50,889 nt of DNA, taken from NCBI GenBank assembly GCA_017527945.1, contig JAFXPL010000113.1, positions 1 to 50,889 on the forward strand, read 5' to 3'. Positions 27,602 through 34,992 of the stretch are shown here, piece by piece. The translations under genes were made by a program, and so were the position numbers. Below the pieces are notes generated by a model that was given only the letters and a program-made list of their open reading frames with translations, was not told where the DNA came from and did no database searches. The stretch is from Bacteroidales bacterium (GTDB lineage: Bacteria > Bacteroidota > Bacteroidia > Bacteroidales > WCHB1-69). Each line of letters starts with the position of its first letter. Positions within the stretch are counted from its first letter, which is position 1.

Positions 27602-27674
27602 TGTTCCAGCTGGGGCTCGAACCCAGGACCCCATCCTTAAAAGGGATGTGCTCTACCTGCTGAGCTACTGAAAC
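27602..27674 (-). tRNA. tRNA-Lys (TTT)
   Basis: On the minus strand, acceptor GTTTCAG (27674-27668) pairs with CTGGAAC (27609-27603), discriminator A; D-arm TAGCTCAGCAGGTAGAGCA; anticodon stem CATCC/GGATG with loop CTTTTAA, anticodon TTT; T-arm CTGGGTTCGAGCCCCAG. CCA is not encoded. Confidence 0.95.
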
Positions 27675-27691
27675 TCCTTTTTTTGAGGCTG

Positions 27692-27699
27692 CAAAAATA
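27692..27699 (-). promoter_or_regulatory. -7 element of tRNA-Lys
   Basis: Minus strand TATTTTTG, 17 bases before the mature tRNA 5' end. Confidence 0.6.
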
Positions 27700-27980
27700 C
27701 ACTTTTTTTGGAATAATAGGAGGTTTCCCGATAATTTTTTTTGTATTTTATAATCGCCTTATTTCCAGCGATTTATAATTTTTTTCAAAAAAAGAAGATT
27801 CCGAATGATTTTTGGATGAAATTATTTATATTTGCCTATCATCTAATTGATTATAAGTATGTTAAAAATAAAAATCGGCAAATACAAAATCATTTTCGAT
27901 TTTGCAAAAAAAGTGACGGAAACAGTCATTTTCAAGCAAAACAGTTCAACAACAGAGAATCTCACCAAAAATCCAAAGCG
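27700..27980. other. AT-rich intergenic region with a promoter and long leader
   Basis: No convincing gene. It contains the plus-strand -7 element at 27827-27834; from there to the ATG at 27981 the leader would be about 140 nt, with AAAATCATTTTCGATTTTGC near 27887 as a weak stem. Confidence 0.45.
27827..27834 (+). promoter_or_regulatory. -7 element upstream of the small AbrB-like gene
   Basis: TATATTTG matches TAnnTTTG; it lies 146 bases before the ATG at 27981. Confidence 0.5.
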
Positions 27981-28232
27981 ATGAAAAAGTTGATTATAAC
28001 ACCCCAAAAAGACACGATGACCATTTGCTTGCCACAGGAATGGGTCGGCAGGCCGCTGGTGTGTATTTTGCGACATCCCGAGGAGAAAAGCGCATATCCG
28101 CTTGAGTCGGAATTCATTTCCGAACTTCGCGAAGAGAGTCTCGGGTACAACATTAGACATTATCGGCAGGTGAGGAGGCCGCGAAAGAAAAGGCTGAGAA
28201 GGAAAAGCGGCGGTCGCAACAGACTGTTGTAA
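27981..28232 (+). CDS. Small basic protein with AbrB/antitoxin-like N-terminus
   Basis: An 83-residue protein beginning MKKLIITPQKDTMTICLPQE and continuing WVGRPLVCILRHPEE, a pattern (short beta strands around LP..W.G) seen in small AbrB-like or antitoxin-type proteins. The C-terminal 25 residues are extremely basic (RQVRRPRKKRLRRKSGGRNR), fitting nucleic-acid contact. No toxin gene lies next to it: YitT follows on the same strand and dnaG precedes. I do not recognise it for certain. ATG 27981 was chosen because the upstream in-frame extension is low-complexity AT-rich sequence. Confidence 0.5.
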   Translation: MKKLIITPQKDTMTICLPQEWVGRPLVCILRHPEEKSAYPLESEFISELREESLGYNIRHYRQVRRPRKKRLRRKSGGRNRLL

Positions 28233-28259
28233 GACTGTTTATGGTCTTGATAATTTTAT

Positions 28260-28267
28260 TATTTTTG
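28260..28267 (+). promoter_or_regulatory. -7 element of the YitT-type gene
   Basis: TATTTTTG, 71 bases before ATG 28339. Confidence 0.55.
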
Positions 28268-28338
28268 CCGCCAACTGGAAGAGCAGTATTCTCCATGGCA
28301 GGGGAATCGTTCCATATTTTTTTTAACAACCTGTAGAA

Positions 28339-29256
28339 ATGGAGTTGACACGCGAAAAAGGAAAGGAAATAGTCAAGACTTATGCGTTGATTTTGTTGGG
28401 CACTTTCATCATGTCCATCGGTTTTGTGGTTTTCATATCGCCGTTGAAGCTGGCGCCTGGCGGGGTATATGGCATTGCCATCATCCTTCACCATGTCTTC
28501 AATTTCCCTATCGGTCTGTCGGGCATCTGTTTAGACTTGCCGTTGTTATTGATTGGGACATTGTGGCTCGGGCCGCGCTTTGGCATGAAAACGCTGGTGG
28601 GAGTGGTGTCGCTGCCGGCTTTCATTTCGCTGTGGGAAAGAGTTTATGGCTATGAGCCGCTTATCTCGCTGCCCGGGGATCCTATGGTTCCAGACCCTTC
28701 CGCCACCTTTATTCTGGCACTCTTCGGCGGCGTGATTATCGGAATCGGACTGGGGCTGATCTTCAAGACCCGTGCCACGTCCGGTGGAACCGATATCATC
28801 GCCATGATTTTGGGCAAATACATCAAACATATCCCGTTGGGCACGTTGCTTATTTTCGTGGACTCTACCATCGTGCTTATCGCTTTGGCCGCTTTCAAAG
28901 ACTGGACCATTCCGCTCTATTCTTGGTTAGTGATTTACGTGACCGGTGTGGTGATGGACAAAGTCATCGCCGGTTTCCACTCGAATAAGGCGGTGCTGAT
29001 TATTTCTGAAAAGTACGAGGAAATACGCCAGCGAATCTTCAATGAACTTGACCGCGGAGGCACCTATCTCAATGGGGAAGGCATGTATAACCACGATGAG
29101 AAAAAGATTATCTTTACGTCAATCTCCCGCAAGCAATTGCCTATTCTCATCCATTTCGTCCACGAAATTGATGCCAATGCCTTCGTCACCATACTCGATG
29201 CCTCTGAAACGTTGGGCGATGGTTTCAACTCGCTGAGAGAGAAAGCCTTGAGCTAA
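28339..29256 (+). CDS. YitT-family membrane protein (DUF161/DUF2179)
   Basis: A 305-residue inner-membrane protein. About five to six hydrophobic helices cover residues 10-215 (YALILLGTFIMSIGFVVFIS, ATFILALFGGVIIGIGLGLI, KTRATSGGTDIIAMIL, LYSWLVIYVTGVVMDKVIAG), followed by a cytoplasmic DUF2179 domain with NKAVLIISEKYEEIRQRIFN, RGGTYLNGEGMYNHDEKKII and HEIDANAFVTILDASETLG. The KTRATSGGTD motif is diagnostic. Transported substrate is not known. It stands alone between the small AbrB-like gene and the convergent FemAB-like gene. Confidence 0.9.
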   Translation: MELTREKGKEIVKTYALILLGTFIMSIGFVVFISPLKLAPGGVYGIAIILHHVFNFPIGLSGICLDLPLLLIGTLWLGPRFGMKTLVGVVSLPAFISLWERVYGYEPLISLPGDPMVPDPSATFILALFGGVIIGIGLGLIFKTRATSGGTDIIAMILGKYIKHIPLGTLLIFVDSTIVLIALAAFKDWTIPLYSWLVIYVTGVVMDKVIAGFHSNKAVLIISEKYEEIRQRIFNELDRGGTYLNGEGMYNHDEKKIIFTSISRKQLPILIHFVHEIDANAFVTILDASETLGDGFNSLREKALS

Positions 29257-29311
29257 CAAGCAGTTGTCGGAAAGGTTTTTTCAACGACGGTTTGGTATAT
29301 ATTAATGTAGG

Positions 29312-30256
29312 TTAAAGTTTTGACAGCTTCGGCGACAACACTGTCTTCCAGAACCGGTTCTTAAATTGCCGAATGAATGGGATGGTGAGCAATGCGCCGC
29401 CAAAGCCTTGGTACATTCTCGCCACATTCGGATTGGAGGAACCGTTGAAGTCGAGGCAAAGGTCCGACTCTGCATGGTCGCGGATGTAGGTGTCGAGCAG
29501 CAGGAACATGGGTCTTCCTTTTGAAAGATTGTTGTCGCGGCCGGAAAACCAGAACCAGCGGCGTTTCCCGTCTTTTACGAACAAGGCACCTGCGGCCAAT
29601 TCGTTTTGTGCAGTACGTACACCGTAAACATCTAACAGATTGTGTTCCAATAAATAATCAGCTACGTGCTGTAATCTTGCGTAATCGCTTTCCTGGAAAT
29701 GTACCGATTCTTCCAAACCCTTATTTGTTCGGAAAAGAGCAATAATATCCGCTATCTTCTCTTCCTGCACCGTTATACGGCTTTGCTGTTTCTGTGCCGC
29801 CTTGATGTTGCGCCTTGTGTTCTCATGGAAATTACTATATAACTCATTATAGGGAAGATGTAGAGACAATGAGTAGGAGACAAAATACGGTGGGAATTGT
29901 AATTCCTCACAATCAAAGGCGTTTTGCTCGTTCATCAACAAATCGGCCAGCACATAGTGTTTGGAGATTTCTTCAAGGAAGCGTTCATAAACAGACGGTC
30001 GGATATCCTGTCTATAAAAGATGCCCATCTGCGGCAGAAAGAATGGCGTGTAAACATATTTTAACACTCCTTTTTTGCGTGTTGGAAGTGGCATCACAAT
30101 ATTGTAGTCGTCTTCAACCAAGGCATGCCATGTGTCGCCGCTTGTGAGCAGGGATAGCGGTTCAAATTCTGTTAAAACATTTGTTGACAAACTGTTACGT
30201 ATTGCCAAATTCCATTTTTCGGGATCGATTTCGGAATGGTTCAAGAAATGGATCAT
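29312..30256 (-). CDS. FemAB/GNAT-like acyltransferase
   Basis: A 314-residue protein with the pattern of Bacteroidota FemAB-like/GNAT proteins: YVYTPFFLPQMGIFYRQDI near the N-terminus, NFHENTRRNIKAAQKQQSRI in the middle, GALFVKDGKRRWFWFSGRD and CLDFNGSSNPNVARMYQGFGG in the C-terminal GNAT domain. Relatives add amino acids to peptidoglycan or acyl groups to unknown acceptors; the substrate here is unknown. ATG 30256 overlaps the gpsA stop by one base (TGATG), so it is translationally coupled to gpsA; a GTG one codon upstream is possible. Confidence 0.82.
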   Translation of the reverse strand: MIHFLNHSEIDPEKWNLAIRNSLSTNVLTEFEPLSLLTSGDTWHALVEDDYNIVMPLPTRKKGVLKYVYTPFFLPQMGIFYRQDIRPSVYERFLEEISKHYVLADLLMNEQNAFDCEELQFPPYFVSYSLSLHLPYNELYSNFHENTRRNIKAAQKQQSRITVQEEKIADIIALFRTNKGLEESVHFQESDYARLQHVADYLLEHNLLDVYGVRTAQNELAAGALFVKDGKRRWFWFSGRDNNLSKGRPMFLLLDTYIRDHAESDLCLDFNGSSNPNVARMYQGFGGALLTIPFIRQFKNRFWKTVLSPKLSKL

Positions 30257-31305
30257 CACACAAAATGTTCAGCGATGCGCTTCATCTCGGAAGAGACGTT
30301 GTTGTTTTCGTACAGGATGCCGTAGATGGTCTCGACGATGGGGATGTCGGCGCCGATTTTCTTGTTGATTTCGTGCACGCAGCGGCAGGCGGTGTAACCT
30401 TCTGACACCATGCGTAATTCCAGCAGCGACACCCGTACAGAGAGGCCGTGCCCGATCATAATGCCGAACAGGCGGTTTCGACTGAAGGTGGAGTAGGCTG
30501 TCACCAAAAGGTCGCCGAGGTAGACGGAGTCGGAAATGTGCCGGTTTTCGTTGGGATAGACCTGAGACACAAAGTATTTCATTTCCTTCACGCAGTTGGC
30601 CACGTAGGCGGCGATGAAGTTGTCGCCATAGCCGAGTCCGCTGTAGATGCCTGCGCCGAGGGCGTAGATGTTTTTGAGGACGATGGCGAGCTCCGCGCCC
30701 ATCACATCGTTGGAGACGGAGGTTCGGCAGTAGCGGGTGGTGAAGAATTTGGCCACGGTTTCGGCCAGTTCTGTGTTGGTGGAGGCGGCGGTCAGGAAGG
30801 TGAACTTTTCTTGGGCAATCTCCTCGGCGTGGGATGGCCCGCTGATAATACAGAGCTGATCCAAAGGCACTTTAAACTGCGATTGCATATAGTCGCTGAT
30901 CAGCTGCATGGTCTCAGGAACGATGCCCTTCACCGCCAGGATAATCTTTTTTTTCGAGAGTTGAGAGCGTTTAAGCGGTTCCAGGGTCTTGTGCAGGTAG
31001 GCCGAGGGGGTGACGATGATGACGTAGTCCGCTCGCGCCACTGTGCTGCGGATGTCGGCGCTCACTTTCACATCTTCCGGATTGATGAAGACAGAGCTTA
31101 AATATTTGGGATTGTGCCCGTATTTCATGATGCTTTCCGCCACTTCCTCCTGCCTTACCCACCAATGAATGTGCTCCAGATTCACCGATATGATCTTGAC
31201 AATCGCCGTCGCCCAGCTCCCACTGCCAATTACCGCCACCCGATACCGGGCGCGGGATTTTCTGCTGCGAGGCAGGATTGCCGAAGATAGATGTTCGTTC
31301 ATCAT
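30256..31305 (-). CDS. gpsA: Glycerol-3-phosphate dehydrogenase (NAD(P)+)
   Basis: GpsA reduces dihydroxyacetone phosphate to sn-glycerol-3-phosphate for phospholipid synthesis. The 349-residue protein has an N-terminal Rossmann domain with VAVIGSGSWATAIVKI (GxGxxA at 27-32), then VIIVTPSAYLHKTL, AVKGIVPETM, ISGPSHAEEIAQEK, and the helical C-terminal domain with the catalytic Lys in ELAIVLKNIYALGAGIYSGLGYGDN. About 20 residues precede the usual start. It is first in a two-gene operon with the FemAB-like gene. Confidence 0.95.
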   Translation of the reverse strand: MMNEHLSSAILPRSRKSRARYRVAVIGSGSWATAIVKIISVNLEHIHWWVRQEEVAESIMKYGHNPKYLSSVFINPEDVKVSADIRSTVARADYVIIVTPSAYLHKTLEPLKRSQLSKKKIILAVKGIVPETMQLISDYMQSQFKVPLDQLCIISGPSHAEEIAQEKFTFLTAASTNTELAETVAKFFTTRYCRTSVSNDVMGAELAIVLKNIYALGAGIYSGLGYGDNFIAAYVANCVKEMKYFVSQVYPNENRHISDSVYLGDLLVTAYSTFSRNRLFGIMIGHGLSVRVSLLELRMVSEGYTACRCVHEINKKIGADIPIVETIYGILYENNNVSSEMKRIAEHFV

Positions 31306-31325
31306 TTTAACACTTTTTAAGCGTG

Positions 31326-31333
31326 CAAAGATA
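31326..31333 (-). promoter_or_regulatory. -7 element of gpsA
   Basis: Minus strand TATCTTTG, 21 bases before ATG 31305; 13 bases from the divergent element at 31347-31354. Confidence 0.65.
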
Positions 31334-31346
31334 CACTATTTTTTCT

Positions 31347-31354
31347 TACTTTTG
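31347..31354 (+). promoter_or_regulatory. -7 element of the thioredoxin-esterase gene
   Basis: TACTTTTG, 95 bases before ATG 31450. Confidence 0.5.
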
Positions 31355-31449
31355 CTCTTTTATTTTGTTAATGACTCTTCTCGTTGATAATTAAGATTTT
31401 AGACATACAGCGTAAGACTTTGGATTGGATACATAAAACTCTGTATATT

Positions 31450-32769
31450 ATGAGAAAAATACAACTATTGTGGGTATTGCTTTTGGCTTTCACGTTTGCA
31501 GGTGTGAACGCGCAAGTGGTGCTGGATTTTGACGAGACCTATGCGCAGGAACTACTCAAGCCGGGCATGCCTGCACCGGATTTTCAATTGCCGACACCTG
31601 ATGGCAAAACAGTGAAATTCAGCGAGTTTGCCAATGGAAAATATGTGGTTATCGATTTTTGGGCTTCTTGGTGCCCCGATTGCCGCAAAGATCTTCCCGA
31701 GATCATCCGTTTCTACAACAAATTCCACAAAGATGGCGTGGAGTTCATCGGTGTCTCTTTCGACACCGACAAGGAGAAATGGACGGACTATATCGCCAAG
31801 TCTGGTGTCCCCTATACGCAGGTGAGTGAGCTGAAACGGATGAACCAATCGGACGTGGCCAAAGCCTACGGTATTCGCTGGATTCCGTCGATTTATCTTA
31901 TCGGACCGGATGGCAAAGTGCTGGTGAGTACAGTGTTGTCGTACAAGATTGAGGCAAAATTGTACGAATTGTTTGTCAAGGAGTGGCCAGAGACAGAGTA
32001 TGCCGGCAGTCAACAGACGTTCACTATTGACGGCAGCAAGGGAAAACTGACGGCTCGACTGTTCACGCCGGAATTGAAGCCGGGCGAACATTGCGACCTT
32101 GCAATCCTCTGTCATGGCCTCAATGCGAACCAGAATTTTCCGTTGATGTGGTTGATTCAGGAACAGTTAAGGGCCGATGGAATGGCCACGCTTACGTTTG
32201 ATTTCAACGGGCACGGCGAAAGTGAGGGTAAATTTTCCGAGATGACCATCCCGAACGAAATTGAGGATTTGAACCAGGTACTGGCATACGCGCAAGACCT
32301 GCGTTTTGTGGATGACATCGCCCTGGTGGGGCATTCGCAGGGTGCGGTGGTGGCGGCCATGGTCGCAGGCAGCCACGGCGAAGAAGAGATCAAGGCTGTG
32401 GTGCTGTTGGCCCCGGCCTCTTCAGTGCGCGACGATGTGGCCCGAGGCAATCTTTTCGGCTTTGAGTTCAACCCGCTTGACCCGCCTGACAGCTTGGTGA
32501 TCAACAACGGCATCGCTCTCGGCGGACGCTATTTGAAAACCGCCCTACGTTTGCCCATTTTCGAAACTGCAGCCCATTACCACGGCAACGCCTGCATCAT
32601 TCATGGCAATGGCGACCGCCTTGTGCCCTTCACCTGTGGCGAACGGTTCCACCAGTTATGGGAAGGCAGCGAATACTATGAGTTGGAGTACTACGACCAT
32701 AACTTCACCAACTGTATCTTTCGGCCGGTGGAAATCACTGCTGACTATTTGAGGAAGGTTTTGCGGTAG
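31450..32769 (+). CDS. Secreted thioredoxin-alpha/beta hydrolase fusion (TlpA domain + feruloyl-esterase-like domain)
   Basis: A 439-residue exported protein. Signal peptide MRKIQLLWVLLLAFTFAGVNAQ; TlpA-like thioredoxin domain about 37-180 with FWASWCPDCRK (C75, C78) and the cis-Pro RWIPSIYLIGPDG; then, after only about 10-15 residues, an alpha/beta hydrolase over 190-439. The hydrolase carries oxyanion HG (222-223), FDFNGHGESEGKFSEMT, nucleophile S296 in GHSQG, D389 in HGNGDR and H417 in YYDHNF, a pattern like cinnamoyl/feruloyl esterases. Both active sites look intact. ATG 31450 was chosen for the signal. It is divergent from gpsA and ends at a bidirectional terminator. Role is inferred: periplasmic or surface esterase coupled to a redox domain. 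Confidence 0.9.
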   Translation: MRKIQLLWVLLLAFTFAGVNAQVVLDFDETYAQELLKPGMPAPDFQLPTPDGKTVKFSEFANGKYVVIDFWASWCPDCRKDLPEIIRFYNKFHKDGVEFIGVSFDTDKEKWTDYIAKSGVPYTQVSELKRMNQSDVAKAYGIRWIPSIYLIGPDGKVLVSTVLSYKIEAKLYELFVKEWPETEYAGSQQTFTIDGSKGKLTARLFTPELKPGEHCDLAILCHGLNANQNFPLMWLIQEQLRADGMATLTFDFNGHGESEGKFSEMTIPNEIEDLNQVLAYAQDLRFVDDIALVGHSQGAVVAAMVAGSHGEEEIKAVVLLAPASSVRDDVARGNLFGFEFNPLDPPDSLVINNGIALGGRYLKTALRLPIFETAAHYHGNACIIHGNGDRLVPFTCGERFHQLWEGSEYYELEYYDHNFTNCIFRPVEITADYLRKVLR

Positions 32770-32787
32770 TATGTGTGGACATATATC

Positions 32788-32827
32788 AAAAAAGCGGGCG
32801 ACTCCCCATGGAATCGCCCGCTTTTTT
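32788..32827. terminator. Bidirectional terminator between the fusion gene and ackA
   Basis: AAAAAAGCGGGCGA (32788-32801) pairs with TCGCCCGCTTTTTT (32814-32827); A/T runs on both sides serve both convergent genes. Confidence 0.9.
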
Positions 32828-32844
32828 AATGATAAATCTCTATA

Positions 32845-34041
32845 TTACAATAAATTGTAGGTGTCGGTAGCAATCACCAATTCTTCGTTGGTGGTCACGA
32901 CAACCAGTTTTGTGGTGGAGTCGGGGGTGGAGATGATGCCGTCTTCGCCGCAGTATTTCTGGTTGGCTTCGGGATCGAGTTTAGCACCGAGCCAATCCAG
33001 GTCTTCACAGATTTTTTCGCGTTGGAACCAGGCGTTCTCGCCGATGCCGCCGGTGAAGAGGATAACATCTACGCCGCCCATAGCTGCGGCATACGCGCCG
33101 ATATATTTTTTCACGCGGTAGGCGAACATGTTGAAGGCGTTGGTGCTGCGTTCGTCACCGGCATCGCGGCCCGCGCGGATGTCACGCATATCGACACTCT
33201 TACCGGAGATGCCCAACAGTCCGCTCTTCTTGTTGATAAGGGTGTTCATCTCCTTGGTGTTGAGGTTTTCCATATCCATGATGTAGAGCAGTGCGCCGGC
33301 ATCAATGTCGCCCACGCGGGTGCCCATGACGAGTCCTTCCACTGGGGTGAAGCCCATTGAGGTGTCGATGGATTTGCCGTTCTTGATGGCACAGATGGAG
33401 GCGCCGTTGCCGAGGTGGCAGCTCACGATTTTGGCATTCTCATACGGAATTCCGGCCAGTTCTGCCGCTTTTGGGCCCACGTATTTGTGGCTGGTGCCGT
33501 GGAAACCGTAGCGACGGATTTTTTTCTCCGAATAATATTCGTACGGAAGGGCATACAGGAAAGCCTCGGAAGGCATGGTTTGGTGGAAGGAGGTGTCGAA
33601 TACGCCGACATGCTTCACGTTGGGCAGCAGTTTCTTCATTGCGTCGATGCCGGTAAGGCTGGCGGGGTTGTGCAGGGGAGCCAAGGCGCAGAGTTTTGCA
33701 ATTTCCTCGCGCTCCTTGTCGCCGATGATGCAGCTTTCCTTGAAGTATTCGCCGCCGTGTGCCACGCGGTGACCCACTGCGCCGATTTCGTCCAACGACT
33801 TGATGACACCGTGCACGGGATCTGTCAACATGTTCAAGACCAGCTTAATGCCCTCTTCGTGGGTGGGGATGGGGGTTTGAATGTAGCATTTGTCCTTGCC
33901 GACCGGCTTGTGGGTGAATTCGCCCATTTCCAATCCGACACGCTCGACCAGTCCTTTGGCCAAAAGTTCAGGTTGCGGTTCCATCTCCAACAGTTGGTAT
34001 TTGATGGAAGAACTTCCGCAGTTAAGTACTAATATCTTCAT
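32845..34041 (-). CDS. ackA: Acetate kinase
   Basis: AckA interconverts acetyl phosphate + ADP and acetate + ATP, a main ATP source in fermenters. The 398-residue protein has the family's length and motifs: MKILVLNCGSSSIKYQLLEM, GHRVAHGGEYF, FDTSFHQTMP, RYGFHGTSHKYV, SCHLGNGASICAIKNGKSID, DTSMGFTPVEGLVMGTRVGD and LFTGGIGENA. ATG 34041 was chosen; the in-frame codon at 34047 is TTG. The usual neighbour pta (phosphotransacetylase) is not beside it within this window. Confidence 0.97.
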   Translation of the reverse strand: MKILVLNCGSSSIKYQLLEMEPQPELLAKGLVERVGLEMGEFTHKPVGKDKCYIQTPIPTHEEGIKLVLNMLTDPVHGVIKSLDEIGAVGHRVAHGGEYFKESCIIGDKEREEIAKLCALAPLHNPASLTGIDAMKKLLPNVKHVGVFDTSFHQTMPSEAFLYALPYEYYSEKKIRRYGFHGTSHKYVGPKAAELAGIPYENAKIVSCHLGNGASICAIKNGKSIDTSMGFTPVEGLVMGTRVGDIDAGALLYIMDMENLNTKEMNTLINKKSGLLGISGKSVDMRDIRAGRDAGDERSTNAFNMFAYRVKKYIGAYAAAMGGVDVILFTGGIGENAWFQREKICEDLDWLGAKLDPEANQKYCGEDGIISTPDSTTKLVVVTTNEELVIATDTYNLL

Positions 34042-34092
34042 ATTCAATTATTTAATGAAACTATTTTATAAAATCTACGCATTAACGCAGGG

Positions 34093-34100
34093 CAAAGATA
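34093..34100 (-). promoter_or_regulatory. -7 element of ackA
   Basis: Minus strand TATCTTTG, 52 bases before ATG 34041. Confidence 0.6.
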
Positions 34101-34112
34101 CATTTTTTTCAG

Positions 34113-34120
34113 TATCTTTG
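34113..34120 (+). promoter_or_regulatory. Plus-strand -7 element pointing antisense into the CCG gene
   Basis: TATCTTTG on the plus strand, 12 bases from the ackA element and back to back with it. No plus-strand gene follows; transcription would be antisense to 34177-34935. Confidence 0.35.
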
Positions 34121-34176
34121 GATAGAAATAAAGAATTGTTTTGGAAAAAAGTGGTAATGGATTTTCAACAGACGGA

Positions 34177-34935
34177 TTATTCTTCACCGCGAAGGATATC
34201 TGCGATGTGGATAATGCCAATGTCTACGCCATGCTGTTGTTTGTAGGCATCCATGAGTTGCAGGCAGTGGATATCGGTGGAGGTGATGAATTCGGCGCCT
34301 TGTTCGTAGGCGCGCACGACAATCGCCCCTGTCATTTTTTCAGCGACCTCTGGGTTCAGCATGGGAAAGCGGCCGTTGGCGCCGCAGCAGCAATTTTTCT
34401 CTTCCGTGTCTTCAATCAAGTCTAATCCTTGTGTGTTGCGGAGCAGGGTTTCCGGAGCATTGTTACTGGGGTAGAGGTGTTTGGCCGAACATGATTTGAA
34501 ATAGAAGACACGATGGCGGAAAATATTATTTAAATTACTGATATTCAGTATATTGACAATATATTCGCAGAGCTCATGGGTGTTGTTCACGAAAGTGTTG
34601 AGTTCGTTGGGCACGGTAGCATTTTTCAGCAGCAGGTCAAAATGCTGGCGCATGAAGCCGGCGCAGGCGGTATCGGGCACCACCACGGGGAAGCGCGTCT
34701 TATGTAATTCGCAGTATTTGTTATAGGATTGGATAACCTTGTAACCCAATTCTTTAGCGTATTGCATTTCGCCTTCCATGAAAAAGCGGCGACCGCAGCA
34801 GGTGCTTTCCATGTCGTAATGGCAAAACTGACCCAGCCGGTTCAGCACGGTGATGGCACTCGTCACCGTTTCGGCCTGGAAAAGATCCATTTGGCACGGA
34901 ACATACAGGAATACCGTTTGTTGCGAATCGCTCAT
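34177..34935 (-). CDS. CCG-domain Fe-S protein (LutA/GlpC-like)
   Basis: A 252-residue protein of the (Fe-S)-binding cysteine-rich CCG family. The two CCG motifs appear as MESTCCGRRFFMEGE and KNCCCGANGRFPM, with accompanying cysteines in PDTACAGFMRQHFD and YFKSCSAKHLY. Family members hold a non-cubane Fe-S cluster and are subunits of lactate (LutABC), glycerol-3-phosphate or heterodisulfide-type oxidoreductases. No lutB or lutC partner is adjacent; the gene follows nrdJ with a 57-base spacer filled with an 8-bp tandem repeat. Fe-S role is firm, physiological partner unknown. Confidence 0.88.
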   Translation of the reverse strand: MSDSQQTVFLYVPCQMDLFQAETVTSAITVLNRLGQFCHYDMESTCCGRRFFMEGEMQYAKELGYKVIQSYNKYCELHKTRFPVVVPDTACAGFMRQHFDLLLKNATVPNELNTFVNNTHELCEYIVNILNISNLNNIFRHRVFYFKSCSAKHLYPSNNAPETLLRNTQGLDLIEDTEEKNCCCGANGRFPMLNPEVAEKMTGAIVVRAYEQGAEFITSTDIHCLQLMDAYKQQHGVDIGIIHIADILRGEE

Positions 34936-34937
34936 AA

Positions 34938-34977
34938 ATGGGTTAATGGGTTAGTGGGTTAATGGGTTAATGGGTTA
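34938..34977. repeat. 8-bp tandem repeat RTGGGTTA, five copies
   Basis: Five consecutive units (ATGGGTTA or GTGGGTTA) end two bases from the CCG-gene ATG at 34935. They fill most of the nrdJ-CCG spacer. Confidence 0.9.
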
Positions 34978-34992
34978 GTGGGGACGCTATTA

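Noticed and set aside
27741..27980. N-terminal extension of the small AbrB-like protein
   Set aside because: AT-rich low-complexity sequence that includes the promoter; the similarity starts at MKKLIITP.
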